Source of the DNA: Petrolisthes cinctipes
Lineage: Eukaryota > Arthropoda > Malacostraca > Decapoda > Porcellanidae
Assembly: GCA_033782935.1 (NCBI GenBank)
Contig: JAWQEG010002505.1
Location: forward strand, 50,081-114,080
DNA length: 64,000 bases
Reading direction: 5' to 3'
Numbering within the stretch: position 1 is the stretch's first letter; the number at the start of each line of letters is the position of its first letter. Of the stretch, positions 23,400-35,910 are shown in pieces. The position numbers and the translations under genes are program-made. The notes below the pieces were generated by a model. The model was not told the origin of the DNA and ran no database searches. It was given only the letters and a program-made list of their open reading frames with translations.

Positions 23400-24680
23400 C
23401 ATCTAAAGGAAAGAGTCGCGCCCTACCTTTTCACAGCCGTCTGGTGTGCAGGCAAGTTGCTCCACATCCCAGATGCACTGTCACGAGCACCTGTCAGCCA
23501 CCCGACGCCAGAGGATGAGATGGTATGTGCAGCTGCCACAGCACACCTCAGGGTCATTGTAACGGTCAACACTGTCACTACTGATTCTAACTCTCCCTCA
23601 CAGGACAGGGACAGGACTCTCCAGGAACTTCGAGATGCAGCCAGAGTGGACTCTGAGTACATCTGCCTGCATGAGTGTGTCACCTCAGGTTTCCCAAGCA
23701 ACAGCTATAACCTACACAACTTGTTACTCCCCTTTTGGAAGCTCCATGACCACCTGTCAACGGATGGTGAGCTCGTCCTCTATGGAGTGAGAGTTGTGGT
23801 TCCTGAAGCCCTCGGCCGCCGCACGTTGGCTCGCCTCCACGACAGTCACCGAGGTGTAGAAGCCACCAAGCAACGGGCACGACAAGCTATCTTCTGGCCT
23901 GGAATCGATGCAAACATCACCAGCACAGTCCAAGCCTGTGAGCCATGTAAAGTCCTACAGCCAAGTCAACAGCAGGAACCCCTGGTCAACGACAACAATC
24001 CAACGAGGCCCTTTGAGTCCGTATCAGCAGACTTCTTCGCTGTAGCAGGGAAATCCTTCCTTGTCACTGACCGACACTCAGGTTGGCCCGTTGTCGTCTC
24101 CTGCAAAGGTGATACTACTGCCCACAACACCACCAGGATCTTCTGTCGCTACTTCAGGGAAGTTGGTGTGCCCCTCAGACTCCGTACGGATGGGGGCCCA
24201 CAGTTTACCAGCAGTGAGTTCCGGGACTTCATGGAACGATGGGGAGTTAATCACTTGGCCTCCTTCACACATTACCCACAGTCCAACGGTCATGCCGAGG
24301 CTGCCATCAAGTCCAACAAGTACCTCATCATGATGACGGCTCCGACAACTTTACTGGTTGCTCCCCAGCACAAATCCTGTGTGGTCTCCCACTACAGTCT
24401 TGTGTCCCTGCTCACCCCCAGTCCTTCGCAGCAGTGTGGCAAGCCAAGACCAAGAATTGTGACCGCCGTGCAGCAGCCTGTGCAGGGCTGGTACAGACGC
24501 AATATGACCGGCATGCACACCCCTTTCCCAGGTTGAGAGTCGGCAACACAGTACGAATTCAAGACCCGACTTTTCACCGTTGGGACAAGGTTGGGGTCGT
24601 TGTGAGCCATGGCAAGTCCAGGGATTATGAGGTTCAACTACCCAGTATTGGAGGAACCGTCGCTTCCTCTGCCCAGTGAA
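23400..24680 (+). pseudogene. Gyp-B integrase, degenerate
   Basis: Begins in the RNase H/connection end (GKLLHIPDALSRAP). It continues through the HHCC zinc region (LARLHDSHRGVEATKQRARQ, CEPCKV) and the catalytic core (VSADFFAVAGKSFLV, TDRHSGWPVV, RTDGGPQFTSSEF, HYPQSNGHAEAAIKSNK), then shifts frame near 24330 before the C-terminal region (RVGNTVRIQDPTFHRWDKVG). It would integrate element cDNA. The frameshifts and the missing polymerase make this copy inactive. Confidence 0.8.
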
Positions 24681-24830
24681 TCCCAATGGTGTTGACCCTC
24701 TCCCCATATCCCTGAGACCCCTGTGTTTTGCAGGGACCCGGAAACAGAGTCCTTAACTACCCCCACGACCTACCCGCAGGTCCGAACGGCTCAAGAAAAA
24801 AGAGTTAGCTCGATAACATGTTACGAGCTT

Positions 24831-24845
24831 AAAGGGGGAGAGAGG
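24831..24845 (+). other. Polypurine tract of Gyp-B copy 1
   Basis: AAAGGGGGAGAGAGG directly before the LTR start TGTAG at 24846. Confidence 0.75.
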
Positions 24846-24956
24846 TGTAGATACGAGAAACATTCAAACTCCCGCACGGCTAGCACGTTCATAGAGTGGT
24901 GTGAAGTATGGAACATTACCCATATTCCATATGCACTTTAATCTACCCTCTTATAC

Positions 24957-27697
24957 TTTTTTTTTTTTTTTTTTTTTTTTACATATAGTGAGTGGAGAAA
25001 AGGAAAAAAACAAATATAGAAATGGTTCCATTTGCCTATTGGCATCCTCCACTCATAAAATATTTAAAACAACTGTATTTAAATTGCTGGGGGTTATAAC
25101 TTGCTGGAAAACATTCCCTTGGTAGAGAATTCCACAGGGAAGTAGTACAGGGAGAAAACGAATTTTTGTAAGCAGTTGTCCTGCAACGTGGAGGAGTCAG
25201 TGTGAACTCATGCGCATTCTCAGCTGCCCTAGTCCTCCGTGGGAAGACGCGAAGGGGTGGTATAATCAGGGCAAGTTCATCCGAACATTTCTTATAAAAG
25301 TATCTATAAAATAGTGCAAGGGAAACAACATTTCTACGTACTGATAAGGGAGGGAATTCATTAGTGATCATAGGATTATTGATCAGTCTGATAGCTCTGT
25401 TTTGAATTTTATCTAATTGTCTTAACACCACCGATCCACAACCAGCCTACAGAGGTGAACAATATTCCATCTGGGAACGCACATGACTCTTATATATTAC
25501 TGCTAACTGCTCGTCAGTCAAATAATTACAAGCTCTGTATAAAAGTCCCATCTTCCTAGATGCAGTTTTGGCAATAGATTTTACATAGGGAGTCCAACTG
25601 AGGTTTTCATTTAAAGTTACACCAAGGAGATCAATGCTGTGGGACTTGGGGATATTTGTATTATTGAAAATAATGTGAGAATCTTGATTATCTGATCTAT
25701 TTGAGAACGGGATGTATTTAGTTTTATTTGCATTGAAAGAAACTAGGTTGTTTTGTCCCCATTCAAAGATCTTCATTAAGTCTTCATTTAATGAAATTGA
25801 AGTGGCAAGTTTGTATTCTAAAATATTGTGTTGAGTAAAACTATTATTAAATGAGAAGGAACTGTGAATAGTTGAATCATCAGCATAGGAGTGAATTGAA
25901 TTCTGAGTAACTGACAAACGATCATTAATATGAATGAGGAACAAAGTTGGAGCCAAGACCGCTCCATGAGGAACACCAGCATTAATGGGATGAAAGTCGG
26001 AATACAGACCATCTACCATCACACGTAATTTTCTGTTGCTAAGATATGAATTAATTAGGGGAACAAAAGATTGAAGGCCATAATGTGGAAGCTTAGACAG
26101 TAATGATCTGTGCCATACTCTGTCAAAGGCTTTAGATATATCAAGGCAAATTGTGTGAGTCTCTCCATGTTTATCAGTTGATTGGAATATGTTATCTGTG
26201 AAATAACAGAGCAGGTCCACAGTAGATCGTCTCTGTCTAAAGCCATATTGCTTATCATTTAGCAGAAGATTTTTCTCAAGGTGCTTTACAAAGTGATTGT
26301 TAAGAACTATTTCAAATATTTTACCGAGAGTAGACGTGATGGCAATTGGTCTGTAATTCGATGGATTTGCGGTAGCTCCTTTTTTGGGAATTGGTTACAC
26401 ATTGGCTTCTTTCCAGGCGGCTGGGAAGGACGAGGTATGGGAACATACACGAAATAATTTTGAGAGAATTGGAGCTAATTCTTTTGAGCAATTTTTTAAT
26501 ACAGTGGGAGGAATTTCATCTGGCCCTGGAGCTTTGTCGATAGATAGATTCTCCAAAATGGTCCGCACTTGTCTTGCATGAATTATTAAGGGTGGACTTT
26601 CTGGGGAGTTAAAATTCAAAATGGGAGTGTTTTGAGCAGTGTCATTGAGGTTTGAATTTGTTGCGAAGATATTGGCCAAAAGCTTTGCTTTACCACGTGG
26701 ATCACATATGAGATTTCCATTGCTATTCTTTAAAGGGGGAATAGATGAACCATGGTTGAAGTTAGATTTGAATGAGTTTACTGTTGACCAAAAGATCTTA
26801 TTATCATTAGGATTATTCAGTAATTTATTGACTTGTTTATGTATGAAGTTCGATTTGGCTAAATTAGTTACAGCTTTAGCATGGCATCTGACAATTTTGA
26901 AATAATTGTATGACTGAAGAGTTTTCGACTTTGTATAGGCATTATAGGCTATTGATTTTTGTTCTGTAGCTCTGGCACAGCTGTGATCAAACCATTTTGG
27001 AGAGTTAGATCTTTTTGAGTATTGATGGTGAGGGATATATGTTTCCATTCCTATTTTTATAAAGTCAGTAATATGGTTCAGGAAGCTATCTGAGTCAGTA
27101 GAGTAAAATGATGACCAAGGAATGTTAATTAAAAAGTCACGGAACCCCACCCAATCTGCAGCATCATAGTGCCATTTGGTCACTCGGATGGGTTCAGAGT
27201 GGATGGGTAGGGAGGAGTGGGAACAGGAGACTGCAATGAGGCAATGGTCTGAGGATCCAAGAGGGGACTTCACTTCAACACTATATGTTTGGGGACTGGT
27301 AGTAAGAAACAAATCAAGTAGGTGCGGTCTATGTTCTGGATTATCAGGTATGCAAGTGGGGTGCTTGATTAGTTGGGTGAGATTGAATGAGTCTGCGAAT
27401 AACTCGCATTCAAGCCCAGGTTCGTCAGTTCTGGCCGAATGAGTGAGCCACTCAACATTGTGGATATTAAAATCACCCAGTAAGGATATATCAGATGCAG
27501 CATTAATGTTTAAATCAGAAAGAATGGAGGTCAGGGAATCAAAGAGGCTATTATCTGGGGAGGCATTTGGTGATCGGTAAGTACAACAATAATATTCAAC
27601 TGAGCCTGAAGAATTTAGCTTGTAAATTGAGTAATCAAAATCTGGTGATGCGAGATTGAAAATGTTCTCCAAGGATATTGTTGATCTAGCAAAACAG
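24957..27697 (-). mobile_element. Jockey/CR1-like LINE, 5'-truncated, inside the Gyp-B LTR
   Basis: A poly(T) run at 24957-24980 is the minus-strand poly(A) tail. The element reads leftward from about 27697, already inside its endonuclease, so it is 5'-truncated. It interrupts the Gyp-B LTR and is therefore younger than that element. Confidence 0.8.
25036..27690 (-). pseudogene. LINE ORF2 (endonuclease part, RT), two nonsense codons
   Basis: One frame runs from the truncated 5' end to the stop at 25036-25038. It shows endonuclease motifs (LLGDFNIH, SSDHCLI), RT motifs (NYRPIAITS, YGFRQRRSTVD, LDISKAFDRVWH, GVPHGAVLAPTLF, YADDSTIH) and the C-terminal segment LDKIQNRAIRLI ... SLWNSLPRECFP, without RNase H. 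Two in-frame stops interrupt it: TAA at 26395-26397, just before PIPKK, and TAG at 25447-25449 in CSPL*AG, where the family has Trp. It would reverse-transcribe and insert LINE RNA; it is inactive here. The clade (Jockey, CR1 or L2-like) is judged from motifs only. Confidence 0.8.
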
Positions 27698-27937
27698 CAA
27701 TATATAATACGTATTCATCATTCATGTACATACATATGTTGATATAACTGTATTACACATGTGTGTATCTCCTAATAAAGCAACACTGCCTAGATACACA
27801 CATGGCAACAAGCATTACCCACAATGCTTTAGATTAGCTCACGAGCTCGGCAGGGCAACACGTACACATTGCCCCTCTCCTCTTTATCCTGTGTTTAAAA
27901 AACCCACTGGACTTTACAGGTGTTTCTTTCCACCTGG

Positions 27938-28529
<592 letters not shown>

Positions 28530-29640
28530 AGTCACCTCCAAAGCCAAGAGCTGATGCTATATATGCAGCTGTGTAGCCAAAATTGTGCTGTAGGCTGTGA
28601 CAAAAACACAGGTCTTCAACTCATAAAACTTCATCTTGCTGAGGCTGTTCCACACTTTTGAGTGCAAGGACTCATTAGGATTCTGGGTCCTTTCAGTCAA
28701 GCATTTCTGTAACAAGAAATCCTGTGACAAGTTCTTGTATACTCAAAATAAAAATTTTCGGTCATCGTGTTCTTGGCGAAAATATACTTTCATATTTTTG
28801 TGTGTGTTGGGTGGACAACTGACAGCTCTGGCCCGATTGTAAAAACACCAAGAGTCCAAGCTCTTAGGGCACATGAAATGGCGTGGATCGTCATTATTGA
28901 TGAATGAGTGGAATAAGGTGGCTAGTATTTCCTTTCTCTGGACTACAATGCTCTTCTCTACACATCTTCTTATAGCTGCACCATAATATCTTGATAGATT
29001 GTTGATCACTTCATCTGTAAGCTTGTGTGCTCCACCAAACAGACTTCTCTTGTACATCTTACCATATTTACTTTCTTTTTCCTCAAGATTCTGCTGCTTC
29101 AATTTTCTGAGCCTCGTATCAAGACATGTCCCTACATGATTTACACATTCTTGTTTTGCAATCTCAACTTTTTTGTACCTGCCAGTCTCATCTTTTTCCT
29201 TGTAGAACTGAGTCTTATTATTCTCTTGCTGCACACTATTGAATCCCCTATCACCCACAAGCACCACATATCTCATTTTCAAAATTTCTTTTTCATTATC
29301 TGACAGAACACTCTACCTCCATAGAGGCCGAGTTTCTATCAATGTTTTTGCCACATGATTCCTTCTGAGATGTTTTTAGTTGCTCATATTTCTTCTGTTA
29401 TCTTTTCTTTTCTTAAAATTAGTCTCTAGTCTAGAACCCTGAACCCTGAGAGCACTTTAAAGTCCATAACAAAACTTGAATTTTCCTCAAATACTGCTCC
29501 CAGGTCATTGTGCGATTTATTGCCTCTTATGAGCCAGGAGCCATCAAAAGATAGCCTAAATCTATGTTCAGTATGCCATCCTCATCAGGGAAAATACCAA
29601 GCTCAATACAAAGAGTAATTATACACTATCTCATAAACTC
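28530..29640 (-). pseudogene. Mutator-like (MULE) transposase pseudogene
   Basis: Minus-strand segments, N to C: RLSFDGSWLIRGNKSHNDLG (catalytic-domain start), FVMDFKVLS, SASMEVECSVR, then an open frame 29282-28743 with CVNHVGTCLDTRLRKLK, KLTDEVINNLSRYYGAAIRR and RHFMCPKSLDSWCFYNRA, and finally LQKCLTERTQNPNESLHSKV. This order matches a family usually annotated as 'Mutator-like transposase domain' in invertebrate genomes. Stops and frameshifts between segments show that it is dead. No terminal inverted repeats were found. Confidence 0.7.
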
Positions 29641-29894
29641 TGCTGAAAATTTATGTTTCTGAGTAGTACTTTTGTTCGTCTAAAGGTTTTGCTTCAACTC
29701 CCAGCAATGGTCTCAATCGATCAAACCAGCTTTTCCCAGGGCATAATTATATTTCCAGAGTCAGTTGCTGGGGTATATACTGTATAAGGGGAATACTATC
29801 ACTCTTCACTCTTCAAATAAGTTCGTTTCTAAACCGTATCACAGATTTACCGTTTTTGCTCATTATGGATGTTTCTTTTTCTACCTGGGCCATT

Positions 29895-30205
29895 GTTTTG
29901 TTCACATTACTTTACTGTATTGTTCACCTATTGTTCACTGTATTGTTCACATCCCTTCACAATTTTGTTCAAGTACCTTCATTTTTTTCTTCACATTCCA
30001 TCACTGTATTGTTCACCTATTTTTCACTGTTTTGTTCATCTATTGTACACAGTATTGTTCACATCCTTTTACTGTAATGTACACCTATTGTTCACTGTAT
30101 TGTTCACATCCTTTCACTGATTTGTTCAACTACTGTTCACTGTATTGTTCACATCCCTTCACTGTTCTGTTCACTGTAAATCCCTTCACTGTATTGTTAA
30201 CATTA
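29895..30205. repeat. TTGTTCAC minisatellite upstream of CUB copy 1
   Basis: Degenerate 18-24-bp units built on CACTGTATTGTTCACATCC and CACCTATTGTTCACTG. A shorter version lies at the same place before CUB copy 2 (36945-37260). Confidence 0.85.
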
Positions 30206-30295
30206 TTTTAATATTTATTATTGATACTGATTCATATTTAGAAATTCAATTCACTTGAATTAATAAGCGTGTTGTTCTTTAGTTCACAACGCATG

Positions 30296-31088
30296 ATGCT
30301 GAAGGTAGTGATAGCAGTGGGCCTTCTTGGGGTACTGGTGTTAGGAGACCACCCTCGAGATCTCGTGGCTGCTAATACAACAATTAACATGCAAATTGGT
30401 GAGAGAATAACCATCGAGTCACCGGATTATGGAATCTCAGAATACCCAGATTACCATTGGTAAGGAATAGACGGCAAAGTGGATCTCAAAATGATATGAA
30501 TATTGTGATTGAGCTAAGAAGGGGAACCATGTGTTAATGTATCATATTCTTCCTTGTTAAACAAGCTCATAACAAAATCTTAAATCACTAGCATATTGAG
30601 TATTTTGCTTGTTCTGTGCATTACATACAGCTTCTGTTGTATCATAACGAAATATGATGATTTCAAACTGATACCTTTAAATTTGACGCAAAGTTTAACG
30701 CACTTTTATCAATGAAACATGATATAAAAAAGCAAATTTTAACCGATTTAGCAGTTATTCGCCATATTCCAGGACAAGAATACTAAACCATTGTTTTTAC
30801 AGGTCTGCTTGGACCTGTAAAGCAGACCTCAGGAGAGTACCGAACTGATATTTAGTATGGACTCACAAACATTAAAGGAACGAAATGAAGGAAATGGTGA
30901 ATGTTACGATAGTCTATCGTTGCAATATGCTACCACATATATAGAGTAAGGAAAATGTTGTTAATTTTATGCCAATTTATTTATTATGTTATTATTTATC
31001 TGGGTTTAAAGTGTACTACAAGTAGATATATCATGAAGGAATATTTCATGAATATTTTCCACTGTCAATCTGTCTGTTTGTCCCTCTG

Positions 31089-31149
<61 letters not shown>

Positions 31150-31326
31150 GAACTTGTTTTCTTAGAATTGCAGAACATGTGTGAATGAAAACTTCCACGG
31201 TTACATCACTGCTGACGGTTATGCCTACATTCTTTTCACAACCGACTTAAACATTACATACGAAGGGTTCAGATATCATGTGTGGTGCTGACTTAAATGC
31301 ATCGAAGAAGCTACATTTGTGATTAG
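30296..31326 (+). pseudogene. CUB-domain secreted protein, duplicated pseudogene
   Basis: Three exons match the intact gene at 37355-38354: 30296-30459, 30803-30945 and 31174-31326, with GT/AG sites preserved. Exon 1 keeps the signal peptide and the start of the CUB domain. Exon 2 is 143 instead of 144 nt because of a one-base loss just after its fourth codon, which shifts the frame and destroys the first CUB cysteine region. Exon 3 has TGA at 31289-31291 where the intact copy has CGA, and a 10-bp loss before the stop. The promoter-like region and presumed 5' UTR exon of the intact copy have no counterpart here. I infer a dead duplicate. Confidence 0.8.
31091..31146. repeat. (AC)n in pseudogene intron 2
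   Basis: About 56 bp of AC repeat. The intact copy has only about 18 bp at the same spot (38148-38165). Confidence 0.9.
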
Positions 31327-33061
31327 CAGACGGCGACTTTTGATTCTTCGTTCTATCCTGACTGATCTAGTGAATGTAATTGACCTAAACCGTTCTAGAG
31401 AATAGAGTTTGATTTGGTAGACACCAACCGAAAAATACATATAATCAAGTGTAATTCAGATTATATAATATGAGGGATACAAGTTCTAGAACGGTTCTTC
31501 GATATAGTTCCATAATGATGGCAACTTCACATCTCATTTATAATATAATAACACTTATAACCTCTCTTCTATTTCAAGCTGTTTGCTTATCTAGCCCTCT
31601 CTCTCATAATTAATTGGTGAGTGAGTAGGGTCCTGCTTGCCTTATTATATTCAAGATCATTAATAAATTGAGGTGGTGTTAGTGATGGTTGGTGTGGTCA
31701 GGTACCGGTATACGATGACTCCATAGGGTCATCAGACCGTAACTACTGCTTCATCATCAACACCACCACGGATATACATAAGCACTTACTAACTCCTCTT
31801 GTCTCTTTCGTATATACACGCATACTTACTTACATACTTAGGCTCCCTACATACGCACAAATCACCACTCGGGAAAACACACACAATATGGCTGTTACAT
31901 AAGGAAAAATTTTTACTTTAAGGATGAGATTATGTATAACTGTGTCCCCAGAAAAAATATTAACATTGATATTCACACGTATAATTATCTCATCCACAGT
32001 AGTAGCCAATATGTGTTTCCTATGGAGTTATGTACAATACAGTTGTAGACAAGTGAAACAGGCACACTTAAACAGGGCCTCTTATCAAGCATATAGAATA
32101 GGACTCATCACATCTACATACACACATACAGACACACAACGTTTCATCCTATTCTATTGTCAGTGACGGGCACCGTTTCACGTGTGTCGGTTTCATATGT
32201 CCCCAACTGTATGTATGTATGTATTCATGTAGCCTAAATAACTTTGCAAGTCAATAAGAATGCATGCATGAATGAAAATATGTTATATGTATGCTTAAGT
32301 GACCCTGTGATGTAGTCAGAAATGAGTCCTTTATATACTGCCATGAAACACCACCTATATTATGGAAGGAGCTTATTTCATAGCATAGATAGGAGGAATT
32401 AGAAGTCTTCAATTCTCATGCACGATTACCGGGTCCTTAAGGTGAGAGACAATTAGATTACAGTTTTCTTTTCTGCATATTTATAATAAGAATGACTTTG
32501 GCAATGTTTGATTTGACTGAATAAGACTGATCCTAATAAAATGATTCAATATTAGTTAACACTCACTCTAATAAAATGTTTCAGTATTAGTTAATAATTT
32601 TTAACACTGACCCTATTCAAATTATTTATTATGAGTTAGTTCTTAGTAAGCTCTGACCCAAATAAGATGCTTCAATATGAGTTAGTTCTTAGTAAGCTCC
32701 GACCCTAATAAGATGTTTCAGTATTAATCAGTTCTTCAATATGAGTTAGTTCTTAGTTTAGGGGGCAGTATAGTATTGGTAAATCTGGAGGTACTGATTC
32801 TTCCAAACTATTCCCAGCAACAACAGACCATCATTATTTTTGGTACACTAGTCCTGTTTCCTGGCATACTTTGGAGGAATGAAGATGCTCCAATGACCCA
32901 AAAGTATACTATTCCCTAAATGCTTAACATTGACACTAATAAAATGACTCTATATTAGTTAATTAATTATTAGCACTCATACTAATAAACTTATTCTGTA
33001 TTTGTTAGCACTGACCCTAATAGAATGATTCTGTATTATTTAACACTGACCCTAATAAAGT
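31327..33061. repeat. CUB-downstream duplicated DNA with GACCCTAATAARATG repeats
   Basis: No gene. Nearly collinear with 38355-40150. At about 32520-32760 and 32930-33060 a degenerate repeat of CTGACCCTAATAARATGTTTCARTATTAGTTAG occurs in several copies. A related stretch in inverted orientation lies at 52360-52800. Confidence 0.75.
32761..32916. mobile_element. TTAA-type MITE
   Basis: 156 bp, left end GGGGGCAGTATAGTATTGG, right end ...AGTATACTATTCCC. Inner arms are ATTCTTCCAAACTATTCCCAG and CCTGGCATACTTTGGAGGAAT. Flanks are TTTA/TAAA, a decayed TTAA. The paralogue is at 39852-40007. Confidence 0.7.
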
Positions 33062-33707
33062 TCACACAGTATTCGCATATTTCTGTTGTACTTAATGTCA
33101 CGGTGCTGTTCCCCCATTGCACAAATTCAATTCCCTACGAGGAGGTCAGGTTGTGAAGGAGGAGGGGTATAGGAGGGAGAGAAGGAAGAGGAGGAGTGGG
33201 AGGGAGAAGAGGGAGGAGATGTAGGAGGAGGGAGGTGGAGAAGGAGGAGGGTTAGAAGGGGAGAAGGAAGAGGAGTAGAAAGGAGAAGAGGGAGGAGATG
33301 TAGGAGGAGGGAGAGGGAGAAGGAGGAAGATGTACAGTAGAGAAGGGATAAGGAGTAAGAGGGTGAGGAAGAGGAGGATGAGTGGTAGGAGGATGGAGCG
33401 AGAAAAGGAGGAAGAGGAAGTAGAGGAGGGGGAGAAGAAAATGAAAATGATGATGGTGAGGGATGAGGGTGAAGGTTGAGAGTAAGGGGTGAGGGATAAG
33501 TGTGAGGGGTGGGTATGAGGGGTGAGGGATGAGGGTGATAGGTTAGGGGTGAGAGTGAGGGAATATTTGTTTTTGGGGTGAGAGTGAGGGGTGAGGTGTA
33601 GGCTATGTGTGTTTGTGTGTCATGTGTGTTTTCAACAAGTGGTAACACGACTTATACTAGTCTAAGGTTGAGTCTATATGCTTGTATGTCTAGGTTGTGT
33701 GTGTGTG

Positions 33708-33843
33708 TAATAATCCGAATCAATCAATCAAGGAAGAATCAAATCAACCAAGTAAGTCAGACCCAGAAATTGATCCAATTAAATTCTAGTCGTACCCACG
33801 GGGAATCGAACCCCGGACCAGAGAAATCTCAAGCAGTCCGGCC

Positions 33844-33850
<7 letters not shown>
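33708..33850 (-). mobile_element. tRNA-derived SINE, 5'-truncated
   Basis: The minus strand contains the Pol III B box GGTTCGATTCC (plus-strand 33802-33812) and a 3' tail of GATT repeats next to the (TG)n. Absent from block A copy 1, where the (TG)n is uninterrupted, so it inserted after the duplication or was lost there. No A box is seen. Confidence 0.7.
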
Positions 33851-33878
<28 letters not shown>

Positions 33879-33984
33879 TCAGGACTTGAGTGAGTTTTTG
33901 TGTCTAGGTTGTGTGTGTGTGTAGGATTTGAGTGGGGTTTTGTGTTTAGGTTGTGTGTGTGTGTGTGTGTAGGATTTAAGTGGG

Positions 33985-34028
<44 letters not shown>

Positions 34029-34575
34029 CAGGCTGGGTATGAGATTGGTAAGAGTTAAAACAGCTGCAATTTGCTATGTACTGTACTCACTCACTCACTC
34101 ACTCAATAGTGGAGTTATAATTTATCAAAGCATGTTACCCTTACAGTAGTGGTGGTGGTGGTTCGTATTTGCATTACTATATTTTGTGTTGAATTGAAAA
34201 GGAAATTCACTCATGGCAAATTTTAGGTATTCATAGCATGGATGCATTGCGTTGTTGTGAAATATTCTGCAATCCAGCATTCAACAGTAGCAATATTACC
34301 CATTTATTATTGGGAGGAGTTATACCTACATATTTACCTACATACCCACCTACCTATATCCTATATACTTATCCAACCCACCAGACCAAGTTACACACCA
34401 TACCCAAACAGCAATGAGGACGAGGTTCTCTCCGTGGCCCCAAGAGCCGTCCCTGTCTTGTGGGTGTACCTTTCGACAGTGATAAAAACAAACAGCAACA
34501 GAGTGACAGGCAGGCAAACAGGCCCGGGTTACACAAGCAAGCAAACAAGCAATAGTCTATATCTTTATTAATTAA

Positions 34576-34735
34576 GGGGAGATTCTCTCGTTGATAAATT
34601 GGAAAGCTACAACTGATTTCTCCTAACTATACCAGAAAACAGATGCCAACAATGGTACTATAATAGGGGATCTGTTTCCTGGCATAGTTTGGAATAATCA
34701 GAGACCTTCCAATTCACAAACAAAAGAATCTCCCC
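34576..34735. mobile_element. TTAA-flanked MITE
   Basis: 160 bp, paralogue of 14652-14811, flanked by TTAA (34572-34575, 34736-34739). Confidence 0.75.
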
Positions 34736-35590
34736 TTAATATAATTAATATTATAACGTCTGGTGCAATATCCATCCACCTCCATCCATCGTCCCCCTGT
34801 ACCCCAATGTATATGTATCAACTTACTTACTTACATACAGTGAGAGAAAACCTAAATGTGTGCGTGTACGTGTGTGTGTGTGATTTCTTTTTTTTTTAGT
34901 GTGTTTGAGTGTGTGTCTCTTTTTTTTTTTTTTTTTTATGTGTGAATAATTATTTCTCAATTGATTACCTTGTATATGCCTCTATTTAATGACTATACGT
35001 ATAGGTTCCTTGGTAGGTAGGTATGTAGGTAGGTGCTTGGGTGGGTGGGTAGGTAGGTATCCTAGATGGGTGAGTGGGTATGTAAATGGCTAGGTAAAAT
35101 GGTAGGTGTGTAGGTAGGTAGATAGATAGGTAGAGAGGTAGGTGAGTTGGTGGGTAGGCAAGTAGATAGGTGGGTAAATAGGCATATAGACAGAGAATAG
35201 ATAGATTGGATAAAAGTAGATTATTTTCTTTTAAAGTTACTGAATGGAGGAAGGGGGAAAAAATAAAATAAATATATATTCCAATGCCGAAAGCCATTCT
35301 CCTTTCATAAAATGTGTTTAATAACTTGTTTTAAACTGTTGAAGGTTGTAAGTTTGTGGGAAGCAATTCAGGTGAAGTGAAATCCAGCCAGAGACTTGTA
35401 GTTTTTGGGAAAAGGAAGTTTAATAAGTGGAGGATCTACAGTATGAAAGAGAGTGTGTAAATTCATGAGCTCTACCAGTGACCCTAGTACTGAGGTGAGG
35501 GAAAGATATGGAGGGGTGGATGGCACAATTAATGATATAATCTTAGTAATAATTGTACCATAAATAATATTTACTATATACGAAGGAGAG

Positions 35591-35593
<3 letters not shown>

Positions 35594-35666
<73 letters not shown>
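35594..35666. repeat. (CT)n microsatellite
   Basis: About 73 bp of CT repeat, then AC-rich sequence at 35710-35750. Confidence 0.95.
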
Positions 35667-35669
<3 letters not shown>

Positions 35670-35910
35670 GAGAGCAAACATGTCAGGTCATCTATCTTGT
35701 ATTACTCGATCACTCACACACACACACACACGCACACGCACACACACACATTTGTCATGTAATATGTCTTGTATTTTTTATAACACACACACATACACTT
35801 GTCAGGTCATCTGTTTCACATTTCATCAAAGTCTTGGTCTTATCATATAGATACGAGGAAGCTGCCACATCCACTACCATTAGATAATTAATGACTCCCC
35901 ACCACCAACA

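Larger units (their letters stand above)
21377..24955 (+). mobile_element. Gyp-B copy 1: decayed Ty3/gypsy element lacking RT
   Basis: Gag, protease and integrase pieces are in order on the plus strand, a polypurine tract lies at 24831-24845, and the 3' LTR starts TGTAGATACGAG at 24846. RT and most of RNase H are deleted between about 23385 and 23400. No 5' LTR is recognised upstream. Many stops and frameshifts are present. A second copy lies on the minus strand at 40855-49071. Confidence 0.8.
24846..27918 (+). repeat. Gyp-B 3' LTR, split by a LINE
   Basis: The LTR text 24846-24956 and 27698-27918 matches, in order, the Gyp-B copy 2 LTR on the minus strand (48795-49071). The LTR appears to end at TTTACA near 27918, giving an unsplit length of about 330 bp. 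The end is an inference because the copy 2 LTR is truncated there. Confidence 0.65.
33062..35900. repeat. Segmental duplication block A (copy 2)
   Basis: Collinear with 13394-17950 but without the LINE and solo LTR found there. It carries a SINE of its own (33708-33850) and a longer CT microsatellite (35594-35666). The text from 35667 to 35910 also recurs at 62650-62940. Confidence 0.85.

Noticed and set aside
29869..30211. CRISPR-like array (regular TTGTTCAC repeats)
   Set aside because: Units are degenerate and directly adjacent without unique spacers; the context is eukaryotic.
31081..31326. Functional CUB gene at copy 1
   Set aside because: The frameshift in exon 2 and TGA in exon 3 prevent a full protein.
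33127..33648. 173-codon Ser/Pro/Leu-rich frame
   Set aside because: Read from the GGAGGA and GGGTGAGGG arrays; the paralogous array at 13500 does not keep the frame.
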